Below are positions 46,193-52,403 of a stretch of 64,000 bases of DNA, one piece after another. Origin of the DNA: Chitinophagales bacterium (GTDB taxonomy: Bacteria; Bacteroidota; Bacteroidia; Chitinophagales; Chitinophagaceae); the NCBI GenBank assembly GCA_020636495.1, contig JACJXQ010000008.1, positions 2,108,001 to 2,172,000 of the forward strand, written 5' to 3'. Every line of letters starts with the position of its first letter. Within the stretch, counting starts at the first letter, position 1. The notes below the pieces were generated by a model. That model made no database searches. It had not been told where the DNA came from and saw nothing but the letters and a program-made list of their open reading frames with translations. The position numbers and the translations under genes are program-made.

Positions 46193-46327
46193 ATGAGAAC
46201 AAAAAAGGTTCTTAAAAAGAAGCTAAAGCCATTCAAGCCATATGACATTAATCGTCACATGGAGTTTGCTAAACTTCTGAAGAAACTTGATCAATGTAAA
46301 ACTGAAGCATCAGTTTATAGTTCTTAG
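46193..46327 (+). CDS. Possible small basic protein, copy in unit 3 (doubtful)
   Basis: This is an exact copy of the 44-residue plus-strand frame at 45059-45193, with the same overlap with the minus-strand ORF. See that entry for the doubts. Confidence 0.25.
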   Translation: MRTKKVLKKKLKPFKPYDINRHMEFAKLLKKLDQCKTEASVYSS

Positions 46328-46466
46328 CTTCTGTTTCATTAATTATTCTTATGTTTTCAGAATCCATTCCATTTGTTCTGTCATTAATAATTTCTTGTAA
46401 TCTTTCGTTGTCTTGCATTCTTAGCCTTGCTAAAATTTCGACCAATATAGGTTTCAAGTCTTCCAT
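46269..46466 (-). CDS. Hypothetical 65-aa array protein, copy 3
   Basis: This is the third identical copy of the 65-residue ORF. Upstream of its start (on the minus strand) lies the terminator-like hairpin 46501-46524 and then element A'. Confidence 0.6.
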   Translation of the reverse strand: MEDLKPILVEILARLRMQDNERLQEIINDRTNGMDSENIRIINETEAKNYKLMLQFYIDQVSSEV

Positions 46467-46500
46467 GTTATTTTATATTTAGGTCATATAAAATTAAGAA

Positions 46501-46530
46501 AACCCCAATAGTCTTATTGGGGTTTTTGTT
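46501..46530 (+). terminator. Terminator-like hairpin in array unit 3
   Basis: AACCCCAATA (46501-46510) pairs perfectly with TATTGGGGTT (46515-46524), followed by TTTGTT. A decayed version is seen at 45364-45388 in unit 1. It points rightwards, against the gene direction, so it would shield the unit from reading by transcripts from the left. Confidence 0.65.
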
Positions 46531-46602
46531 AACATGAAAGTCACATCATTAAGCTGCCCCAGCTATGCCATTAGGCAGCCGTCTGCCTTGCCTACGCTCT
46601 AT

Positions 46603-46708
46603 TTGTTCGATAACAACGTTATTGTTAAGTACTACGTGGCTTAATTGAAAATGTAAGCCACTCCGATACTCGGAGCCTTCGGTAACATAACGTGCAATTA
46701 TAGAACAA
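46603..46708. repeat. Inverted dif-like hairpin element A'
   Basis: This is a copy of element A, 613 bases further right, with the same two dif-like sites (46603-46630 and 46681-46708) and the same GTGGCTTA/TAAGCCAC stem. Here the tag after the right arm is changed (ATATGCTCACGCACG), where the next gene segment begins. Confidence 0.8.
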
Positions 46709-46806
46709 ATATGCTCACGCACGAATAAGTATGAAACCTTCTATCGGGATATACAAGGCAACAATTAAGTCTAATGTAGACGAGGTAGTCGATAAGGTAA
46801 ATCGGC

Positions 46807-47115
46807 TCAATCTTCTTTTGGACGAGGTTCGTACCCTTCAGAATGAGATAAGTAATCATGAAATCCATTATCAGATAATCCCTGATAAATCGTGTTCCGA
46901 ATTACCATATCTCCAGATGAAAAAGAAATTAACTTCCTCAAGTTGTTAAGCTCTCCATCATATCTTATATATATGATGTCATCAAACAAGTCATCATATT
47001 TAGACCTTATAAACGAAACAATTTCACTTGAAAGCATATTTATATGCAACCTTTCAATTTCTTTTTTAATTTTTGGCAATTCAATGTCATTGTAGCTTAC
47101 TGAAAATATCAACAT
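46807..47115 (-). CDS. Hypothetical 102-aa array protein
   Basis: This is a 102-residue protein (LIFSVSYNDIELPKIKKEIERLHINML; DDIIYIRYDGELNNLRKLISF). No family was recognised. The start at 47115 is backed by a minus-strand -7 box TACATTTG (47139-47146), 24 bases upstream. A plus-strand frame (46731-46949) overlaps its 3' part but reads less like a whole protein. Confidence 0.55.
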   Translation of the reverse strand: MLIFSVSYNDIELPKIKKEIERLHINMLSSEIVSFIRSKYDDLFDDIIYIRYDGELNNLRKLISFSSGDMVIRNTIYQGLSDNGFHDYLSHSEGYEPRPKED

Positions 47116-47138
47116 ATTACATTTAGTTTGTGGTGAAC

Positions 47139-47146
47139 CAAATGTA
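47139..47146 (-). promoter_or_regulatory. -7 element of the 102-aa protein gene
   Basis: TACATTTG on the minus strand matches TAnnTTTG. It suggests that the array gene has its own promoter, unlike most integron cassettes. Confidence 0.45.
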
Positions 47147-47152
47147 GCAATT

Positions 47153-47175
47153 AAGCCCTAAATAAGGGCTTTTTG
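47153..47175 (+). terminator. Terminator-like hairpin at the end of the 102-aa segment
   Basis: AAGCCCT (47153-47159) pairs with AGGGCTT (47165-47171), followed by TTTG. Like the one at 46501, it points rightwards, shortly before a Xer-type arm. Confidence 0.6.
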
Positions 47176-47215
47176 TTTACCACCCCAATAATATATTGTG
47201 GAAAAATATTTAGCT

Positions 47216-47226
47216 ACTTAACATAA
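47216..47226 (+). other. Lone XerD arm closing the 102-aa segment
   Basis: ACTTAACATAA differs from the E. coli XerD arm by one base. The 6-base centre (TAATTA) is followed by GCAGGCTTGCC, which does not resemble a XerC arm. The arm points the same way as the right-hand sites of the hairpin elements. Confidence 0.55.
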
Positions 47227-47249
47227 TAATTAGCAGGCTTGCCCTATAT

Positions 47250-47343
47250 TTGTTCCATAATCATCATATATTAAGTACTACGTTAGGTAGATAAAAACTT
47301 ACCTAACTACGATACATTAACATATGATACAATTATAGAACAA
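47250..47343. repeat. Inverted dif-like hairpin element C
   Basis: The left site (47250-47277) has TTGTTCCATAA, TCATCA and TATATTAAGTA. The right site (47316-47343) has ATTAACATATG, ATACAA and TTATAGAACAA. The stem is GTTAGGTA (47282-47289) with TACCTAAC (47300-47307), different bases from the A and B elements but still paired. The tag ATGCCACCGCACGG follows the right arm. Confidence 0.8.
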
Positions 47344-47398
47344 ATGCCACCGCACGGGGGATATTGAGCTGGCAGCAGTATGTAGAGATTGGATTGAA

Positions 47399-47743
47399 CT
47401 ATATAACCTCGATAGCGGAATTAATAATGTTATACAGGTCTTGGTGGTGAACTTTTTTTAGCGCAGATATTTTCTTAATTATTATAGATTTTTCAGCCAA
47501 AAAGAGCTTGTGGCATCTTACTTCACAAAATTCATTATGTAGCGGAGTTGTTAATTTCTTTTTGTTTATTGGATATGAGAAATCATCATTCAATAATGTA
47601 GTTGTAATAGCAGCAAGAATGACATCTGTCGATTTATTAACTCTACTATTGGATACAACAATAGCTGGTCTTGGCTTTGAGCCTTCATGGTCTGTAAACG
47701 GAAAGTTTACTATTACTATATCGCCTTGTAGGTATTTAGCCAT
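47399..47743 (-). CDS. Type II toxin, PemK/MazF family endoribonuclease
   Basis: This 114-residue protein starts MAKYLQGDIVIVNFPFTDHEGSKPRPAIVVSN, the signature of the PemK/MazF family (GDIV, then KPRPAIV). These toxins cut mRNA at short motifs and stop growth unless neutralised. It is the last gene of a three-gene leftward operon with a likely antitoxin 15 bases upstream. The operon fills one segment of the Xer-type array, where addiction would favour keeping the segment. Confidence 0.9.
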   Translation of the reverse strand: MAKYLQGDIVIVNFPFTDHEGSKPRPAIVVSNSRVNKSTDVILAAITTTLLNDDFSYPINKKKLTTPLHNEFCEVRCHKLFLAEKSIIIKKISALKKVHHQDLYNIINSAIEVI

Positions 47744-47758
47744 GCGGTATAATTGTCA

Positions 47759-47992
47759 TTATAAGTATTGTTCCCATCCCGCATTATCTTCGTCCTTCCA
47801 GACGCTATGCAATGAACGCTCTGAGATAATCATACCTGCATTTACTGTTCTATGGTCAGGCAAGCACTCTATATCGCTAATTTCATTTGTGTACTCGAAT
47901 CTTATGGTATCCATTAATCCCATAAGTATAGCAGCACCCCAACCTTGTGGTGTATAGTTGTTATTATTTGTCTTTAGTGCTATTGTTTCCAT
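47759..47992 (-). CDS. Probable antitoxin of the MazF-type toxin
   Basis: This 77-residue protein lies directly before the toxin gene. Its C-terminus ERSLHSVWKDEDNAGWEQYL has the SLxxxW-acidic-W form often seen in the toxin-binding tail of small antitoxins. The N-terminal part (NNNYTPQGWGAAILMGLMDTIRFEYTNE) does not look like an AbrB/MazE or ribbon-helix-helix domain. DNA binding may therefore lie in the third gene of the operon. Its start overlaps the upstream gene by 29 bases. Confidence 0.6.
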   Translation of the reverse strand: METIALKTNNNNYTPQGWGAAILMGLMDTIRFEYTNEISDIECLPDHRTVNAGMIISERSLHSVWKDEDNAGWEQYL

Positions 47993-48350
47993 TATGAGTT
48001 TGTTTTTTGAATTCAGTTAGTTCAACAATTTTGTCATTTAAAAATTTGACTATTTTTTTAGTCGTTTCTAAATCCATGTATATACCAAATTCATATTCCT
48101 TTAATATCCCATCCTTACTATCGTCACTATCCTTTATTTTTGATATAGACTTTGTCTTTTCGTCTATCTTGAAATCTGTTGACTTAGGTATGGGGAAACG
48201 CTCTGAATAAAAACTCAAATTAATAAATCCTTTAGGCGTTACTCCGCCATACGCTCCGTCTACATGTAGTGCCCTATAATTAGGAGATATCTTATTGTGG
48301 TATGTCAGTACTTTAGGTACTTGTATGTTTTTTGATGCTTTGCGTGGCAT
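47964..48350 (-). CDS. Conserved hypothetical protein, first gene of the toxin operon
   Basis: This 128-residue protein has RALHVDGAYGGVTPKGFINLSFYSERFPIPK in the middle and KEYEFGIYMDLETTKKIVKFLNDKIVEL near the end. The second part vaguely resembles DUF3467-type sequences, but I do not claim the family. Its basic N-terminus MPRKASKNIQVPK could touch DNA. It overlaps the antitoxin gene and starts 6 bases from a perfect palindrome, so it is probably part of the operon's control. Confidence 0.6.
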   Translation of the reverse strand: MPRKASKNIQVPKVLTYHNKISPNYRALHVDGAYGGVTPKGFINLSFYSERFPIPKSTDFKIDEKTKSISKIKDSDDSKDGILKEYEFGIYMDLETTKKIVKFLNDKIVELTEFKKQTHNGNNSTKDK

Positions 48351-48355
48351 AACAA

Positions 48356-48369
48356 AGTATAGCTATACT
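48356..48369. promoter_or_regulatory. Perfect 14-bp palindrome, candidate toxin-operon operator
   Basis: AGTATAGCTATACT is its own reverse complement. It ends 6 bases before the start codon of the first operon gene. Toxin-antitoxin operons usually repress themselves at such a palindrome. Confidence 0.6.
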
Positions 48370-48523
48370 AATTTAAGTGCTTTTGGTTTGGTCGCTTATT
48401 GTAGCGTATGTACATACAAAAGTACACTACTCTGTGTTAAAAGCAAGCAAAACTATAATAGATTACATCTATATGACCAAATTTTGGATACTTTTTGGTG
48501 CCTTATTAACAAAAAAACATCAT

Positions 48524-48534
48524 ACTTAACATAA
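48524..48534 (+). other. Lone XerD arm closing the toxin segment
   Basis: ACTTAACATAA is followed by centre TATCAG and GAATTCTATTG in place of a XerC arm. The segment between the toxin operon's start (48350) and this arm holds only the operator palindrome and AT-rich DNA. Confidence 0.55.
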
Positions 48535-48586
48535 TATCAGGAATTCTATTGAAGGTTCAGCCATTCCATTAGTCAGGCTCTGCTAT

Positions 48587-48690
48587 TCGTTCTATAATCA
48601 TGTTATAGTTAAGTACTCCGTAGGTAAAGGAAAAATTTACCTACTTCGATACTCATGCCTTCGGTAACATAACATATAATTATAGAACAA
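48587..48690. repeat. Inverted dif-like hairpin element B
   Basis: The left site (48587-48614) has TCGTTCTATAA, TCATGT and TATAGTTAAGT. The right site (48663-48690) has GGTAACATAAC, ATATAA and TTATAGAACAA. The stem is GTAGGTAAA (48620-48628) with TTTACCTAC (48636-48644). The outermost 10 bases of the two sides (GTTCTATAAT / ATTATAGAAC) pair perfectly. The tag ATGCCACCGCACGG follows the right arm. The ~200 bases to the next ORF show no feature I can name. Confidence 0.8.
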
Positions 48691-48886
48691 ATGCCACCGC
48701 ACGGGTTTGGATGGGGCTAAGCCTTAATTAATCTTTAGGTGGTTAATGGACAACATGATAACACAAAACATAGGTAATTATTTAACCGCCACGGCGGATT
48801 AACGGAGTTTAAACTAATCAGTATGCAATATCTGCGTAAACTACTATATCTATTAGGTATTAGGAAAGGCTATCTTTCTAAAGAAG

Positions 48887-49186
48887 CTATTCGCCAGGAG
48901 CATCATCGAATATCTGTCCTAATATCGAACCTCCTTTAGATTGAGCTATATTACGCTCAATTTCCTCGAAATTACTTTGAACCTTTGCACCAAACTCTGT
49001 TTCAATTAATGTCATATAACTTGACATTATATGCGGTACAAATGCAGTACTCCTATCGTTAATTCCAGCAACTATACTTGTTAATTCAGATAATTGAGAT
49101 TTTATATTATTAATCTCATAACTTAATTCTGTTATTTTATTTAATAACTCTTGATTTACCTGATTTTGTAGCTCTTGAACATTCAT
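48887..49186 (-). CDS. Hypothetical coiled-coil protein
   Basis: This 99-residue protein has a long heptad-like first half (LQNQVNQELLNKITELSYEINNIKSQLSELTSIV) and a C-terminal GGSILGQIFDDAPGE. It follows the Rha-type gene on the same strand after 132 bases. No family was recognised. Confidence 0.6.
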   Translation of the reverse strand: MNVQELQNQVNQELLNKITELSYEINNIKSQLSELTSIVAGINDRSTAFVPHIMSSYMTLIETEFGAKVQSNFEEIERNIAQSKGGSILGQIFDDAPGE

Positions 49187-49318
49187 AATATATAGGTTTT
49201 ACATAAATGTACTACCCACCCGCCATTTCTCATAGGGTGATTTCACCCTATTTGTTCATTCAAACAAAAGAAAAGGGCTGCTTTCGCAACCCCTTAATTT
49301 CACAGTTTTTAATAAAAA

Positions 49319-50062
49319 TTAGACAGCTTTTGTGCCAATCAGTTTAGGCTTCAATGCCTCTACCCTTGGCAGCATCAATTTGTCTTTTTTGAATTTGTTG
49401 TACAGGTACGGATACAAAAGTGTCTTTTTGTATATCTTTTTCAGCCATACCTTAAAGTATTCCAGTTCTGAATACTGGTAACACTTGCTCTGTACAGTAC
49501 CTCTTTTGTCATTAAACTCGTGGTAGTAATATGATACTGTTTTTGCCCATGGCTTATCTTCTCTGTGTTTTGCCCAATGCATTCCTATCGATCCATCTGC
49601 TAAATCATACTGGCATATAGAGCCAACCTCCTTTTCAATGAAAAGCATGATTTCGCTTGCCTGGTCAAAAATACACCATCTGTTATCAGGACAGCTCTTA
49701 GCAGGGTCGCTGAGTATCCTGCTTTGGTATACCGGCAGCAGTACAGGCGTGGTAGCGACTTTTAGCGCATGTTCCATCCTGTTAAATGCTTTTATGAAAG
49801 CCTCTTTGAATTTAGCAGCCTTTGCACCAGTATACCCCATGGCCAAGAAAGAGAAGCCATCACGGGTAATAAAGTAATACCTGTAAGTATTACCTCGTAG
49901 CTTATAATTAGCCTCCTCAAAATTGAGGAGCTTAAATTCTTCGCTACAATCAAGATTTTCAATGTCTCTCAGGACATTGTCATGTCTTTTGCCGAACGTG
50001 TCGGCAACAACCATTGAGGTTGTTGAGATTTTCTCACCGTACAATCGTACCAGTTCTGTCAT
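49319..50062 (-). CDS. Rha-family phage regulatory protein
   Basis: This 247-residue protein has the pRha N-terminal domain: KISTTSMVVADTFGKRHDNVLRDIENL, then FEEANYKLRGNTYRYYFITRDGFSFLAMGYTGAKAAKFKEAFIKAFNRME. The C-terminal half (about 100-247) is not recognised and is rich in tyrosine and basic residues. Rha-type proteins occur in phages and mobile elements as regulators. Its presence in the array links at least one segment to phage or mobile DNA. Confidence 0.85.
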   Translation of the reverse strand: MTELVRLYGEKISTTSMVVADTFGKRHDNVLRDIENLDCSEEFKLLNFEEANYKLRGNTYRYYFITRDGFSFLAMGYTGAKAAKFKEAFIKAFNRMEHALKVATTPVLLPVYQSRILSDPAKSCPDNRWCIFDQASEIMLFIEKEVGSICQYDLADGSIGMHWAKHREDKPWAKTVSYYYHEFNDKRGTVQSKCYQYSELEYFKVWLKKIYKKTLLYPYLYNKFKKDKLMLPRVEALKPKLIGTKAV

Positions 50063-50569
50063 GTCTTTAAATTTTAGACGTTAAATAATACATGACAAAG
50101 CCCTGTAGGCACAGGATTACCGTAAAAAGATTGAGGAAATTTGCATAGTTAACCAAGATGGATTAACTTTGTGCTTGGAAAAAATTTTCAATCTTTGTAC
50201 AATAGCTCCACCGCCCGTGGGGCTATTGTCATTTAAGCAAATGTAATAATTTAATGAAAATAAATCGATTTTAGGAGCGTTTTATTTTTACCCAATGTTT
50301 TACACATTGTGAATATTATAGGTCAGCCAAAAGGCTAAAAAGCGCCATTACGCAAGTCCTGTACACATGTACAGCTCCTACTTAACATAATAATTCAATT
50401 ATTTTCCAAAAAAGACCGTCGTCAGGTAGTCTACAAAATACGTACAGCCGACACGTTAATGTCGGCTGTCGGTGAACCAGCCCGTAGGTCAGTCCATTGT
50501 AAATATAGTAAATAACGTTTACATCACTCTATTGAAGGTTCAGCCATGCCATTAGTCAGGCTCTGCTAT
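50063..50569. other. Gene-free stretch with three hairpins
   Basis: About 500 bases lack a credible gene. They hold a stem-loop ACAATAGC/GCTATTGT (50199-50229) with inner CCAC/GTGG. A further stem CTGTACA/TGTACAG (50359-50374) and a stem ACAGCCGACA/TGTCGGCTGT (50444-50469) follow. None has a T-run. A plus-strand TAACTTTG (50164-50171) could be a -7 box. The lone XerD arm at 50380 lies here. Confidence 0.6.
50380..50390 (+). other. Lone XerD arm closing the Rha segment
   Basis: ACTTAACATAA is followed by TAATTC and AATTATTTTCC, no XerC-like arm. The first 16 bases are the same as at the lone arm at 47216. The next hairpin element starts 180 bases to the right. Confidence 0.55.
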
Positions 50570-50673
50570 TCGTTCTATAATCATGTTATAGTTAAGTACT
50601 CCGTAGGTAAAGGAAAAATTTACCTACTTCGATACTCATGCCTTCGGTAACATAACATATAATTATAGAGCAA
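50570..50673. repeat. Inverted dif-like hairpin element B'
   Basis: This is almost identical to element B, including the flank CTATTGAAGGTTCAGCCAT to its left. The left site is 50570-50597 and the right site 50646-50673. The right XerC arm reads TTATAGAGCAA, one change from the others. The tag ATGCCACC is missing here. It is the right-most element and marks the array's end. Confidence 0.8.
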
Positions 50674-50690
50674 TAATATTCAGAATATAT

Positions 50691-50885
50691 TCACACATGC
50701 CAATAGGTATTGTATAAATAATAGACAGCAAACCCCAATACACCAAAAACCGCCAACCAGATCACCAGGTACATCCTGAAAGTGATCCCTACCTTTTTGC
50801 CGGCAGCTCTATCCTTTTGCTCCTTACGGTCATAATACCGGGTAATGAAATATAGCAGGCAATTAAACGGCCAAATATTGTGCAT
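50691..50885 (-). CDS. Hypothetical small membrane protein
   Basis: This 64-residue protein has a charged middle (RYYDRKEQKDRAAGKKVG) and a single membrane helix (MYLVIWLAVFGVLGFAVYYLY). No family was recognised. It lies just right of the last hairpin element and may belong to the array or to the chromosome. Confidence 0.5.
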   Translation of the reverse strand: MHNIWPFNCLLYFITRYYDRKEQKDRAAGKKVGITFRMYLVIWLAVFGVLGFAVYYLYNTYWHV

Positions 50886-50939
50886 AGTACAGGTTTAATG
50901 TTATAAATATATGCAATTGATCATTACTCACCCCCCACT

Positions 50940-50962
50940 GGTCTAAGGGTCTCCCTTAGACC
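50940..50962. repeat. Perfect 10-bp inverted repeat
   Basis: GGTCTAAGGG (50940-50949) and CCCTTAGACC (50953-50962) flank a 3-base loop. No T-run follows. It lies in the 197-base gap between the small membrane protein gene and the dioxygenase gene. Confidence 0.7.
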
Positions 50963-51082
50963 CGGGATAACACCAGCGTCCCGCTATCCTGGTACAAATG
51001 AGTTTACCCGAAAAATCAAATCCTGTTAATCATATAATCATGAAAATCCTGGTTCAGACAAGATACATTACCTTAGTACCCG

Positions 51083-51772
51083 ATGATACCCGAAACACTT
51101 CAGGACAAAGGCTATTATATAGCCGGCAATATCTACTCTGCTGCTGAGCTGGATGAAATAACAACCATATTAACCACACAGCCCGTCAATCATGTTTTCG
51201 CTATCAGGAACCTGCTACCGCAACACCCCGGTCTGCTCCCTGTACTTACGAATGACAAACTGCGCGATCTGCTCAATACAATTACCCCATCAGGCAATGC
51301 AGCCGTTATACGTTCCTTGTATTTCGACAAACCGCCACGATCCAACTGGTTTGTGGCCTGGCACCAGGATATAACTATCAACCTGCAGCAAAAGCAGGAC
51401 ATTCCCGGCTTTATCAATTGGGGCCATAAAGACGGCTATTACTCCGTTCAACCAACACAAGACATATTAGATAGTATAATCACCCTCCGCATCCACCTGG
51501 ACGATACAACTGCTGAGAACGGAGCCTTAAAGGTCATACCCGGCTCTCACAGCAACGGCATCGTCCGTACCGACTCCCCCGGCCTTTTTGATGCTGATAC
51601 AGACATATGCGAAGTACCTGCCGGCAGCATTATGCTCATGAAACCACTACTCTTTCACTCCTCCTCAAGAGCCAACAATCGTAAGAACAGGCGCGTGATA
51701 CACCTCGAGGTATTACCCGGCATTGATCAACTAAGCACACTCCCCTGGTCAGAGCACACACAGCTGTTCTAA
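51083..51772 (+). CDS. Phytanoyl-CoA dioxygenase (PhyH) family protein
   Basis: This 229-residue 2-oxoglutarate/iron oxygenase has FVAWHQDITI, with the HxD iron ligands, GALKVIPGSHSNG, and PLLFHSSSRANNRKNRRVIHLE, with the distal histidine and the 2-oxoglutarate arginine. The family hydroxylates many small molecules; the substrate here is unknown. It stands alone, right of the array. Confidence 0.88.
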   Translation: MIPETLQDKGYYIAGNIYSAAELDEITTILTTQPVNHVFAIRNLLPQHPGLLPVLTNDKLRDLLNTITPSGNAAVIRSLYFDKPPRSNWFVAWHQDITINLQQKQDIPGFINWGHKDGYYSVQPTQDILDSIITLRIHLDDTTAENGALKVIPGSHSNGIVRTDSPGLFDADTDICEVPAGSIMLMKPLLFHSSSRANNRKNRRVIHLEVLPGIDQLSTLPWSEHTQLF

Positions 51773-51855
51773 AACCATACCCTTTACAGGGTTATTAATA
51801 TAGTAATTCTCAAGCCTGGCAGCGCAGTAGTAATGTCGTAACATCACTGCAACCT

Positions 51856-51896
51856 CCGAAACCATTGGAGCTTATGGTTTCGGCCTCTTTTTTTTT
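51856..51896 (+). terminator. Strong terminator after the dioxygenase gene
   Basis: CCGAAACCAT (51856-51865) pairs with ATGGTTTCGG (51874-51883), followed by CCTC and a long T-run. The first part of the 47-bp repeat at 51885 overlaps the T-run. Confidence 0.8.
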
Positions 51897-51931
51897 GGTT
51901 CGTTTCTTTTGGAGGGGCAAAAGAAATGAAC
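51885..51931. repeat. 47-bp interspersed repeat, copy 1
   Basis: CTCTTTTTTTTTGGTTCG followed by TTTCTTTTGGAGGGGC and AAAAGAAATGAAC differs by one base from the copy at 52404-52450. The inner TTTCTTTTG/CAAAAGAAA arms are complementary, so it can fold back. Confidence 0.8.
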
Positions 51932-51996
51932 GAAAAGCTGAATAAGGCTGTAAAGTTGAGATACCATATATAAGATCAATTCTGATTCATTATTTT

Positions 51997-52027
51997 TTTG
52001 AATAAATTAAATAATAACGTACATTTG
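51997..52027 (+). promoter_or_regulatory. Consensus Bacteroidota promoter with no obvious gene
   Basis: TTTG (51997-52000), a 19-base spacer, and TACATTTG (52020-52027) match the -33/-7 consensus exactly. Transcription should start near 52033. Confidence 0.65.
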
Positions 52028-52032
52028 CTATA

Positions 52033-52154
52033 ATAAATGCGAATGTATTTACAGAAATCCCGCCGAGGCGGGACTATAATAAAACACCTGGCCATGCCCA
52101 AGCACCACCACCTCATACCAAAGATCATCAGTCCCGCCCATGCGGGACTTTTTT
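52033..52154 (+). ncRNA. Candidate small RNA or attenuator-type leader
   Basis: After the promoter come four pairable segments: TCCCGCC (52058-52064), GGCGGGACT (52067-52075), AGTCCCGCC (52130-52138) and GCGGGACT (52142-52149), the last followed by TTTTTT. Segment 2 can pair with 1 or 3, and 3 with 2 or 4, so anti-terminator and terminator folds exclude each other. A short frame from 52037 (MRMYLQKSRRGGT) starts at the 5' end. No matching regulated gene is evident; the next gene is an arsR-type regulator with its own promoter. Confidence 0.45.
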
Positions 52155-52403
52155 ATGCATTGTTAAGTACAACGAGTTCTTCCATTTACTTAACAAAACT
52201 TAACAATTCGCAGCCCAACACGCTAAATATCAATCAATTAAAGCATTTCTCTACCGGCACTCAGTTAACACCAAAACCTACTTTACTTAACAAAATCAAT
52301 ATAAATCCCCTAAAAAGGATCAGGGCACATATGACCGGCAGAACAGTAGCACCACACCATATCGGAGCGTCAACCGCGGCATCAGCCGTAATATGCACGC
52401 GGA

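Larger units (their letters stand above)
44951..46602. repeat. Three tandem copies of a ~0.55 kb unit
   Basis: Units start at the XerC arms at 44951, 45512 and 46085. Each holds a ~170-bp non-coding lead, a 198-bp leftward ORF, and a tail up to the next hairpin element. Units 1 and 3 are identical for about 416 bases. The middle unit carries many small deletions in its non-coding parts, although its ORF is unchanged. Assembly error in a tandem repeat is possible. Confidence 0.9.

Noticed and set aside
44951..46602. Insertion sequence as cause of the triplication
   Set aside because: No transposase frame and no terminal inverted repeats with target duplication were found; the 65-aa protein is too short and has no DDE or HUH features.
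46731..46949. Plus-strand 72-aa ORF overlapping the 102-aa minus-strand gene
   Set aside because: Its start looks protein-like, but the second half is antisense to the better supported minus-strand gene and ends in low-complexity sequence. It may be the remnant of another gene.
50199..50229. Rho-independent terminator in the gene-free part of the array
   Set aside because: The stem is good but neither strand has a T-run after it.
44934..50673. Integron cassette array with attC sites
   Set aside because: ACTTAAC...GTTAAGT pairs fit the integron core consensus at 48524-48614, but most elements have GTT on the left and AAC on the right, the reverse of attC. The 11-6-11 dif layout explains all sites better, and no integron integrase is visible. 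Some genes also seem to have their own promoters.
44934..50673. CRISPR array
   Set aside because: The repeats are ~100 bp, irregularly spaced by 0.4-1.9 kb, and enclose ORFs; no cas genes are present.
52033..52154. Histidine-operon attenuator (CACCACCAC is present)
   Set aside because: The three histidine codons lie between segments 2 and 3 and not in the first hairpin, and no his gene follows.
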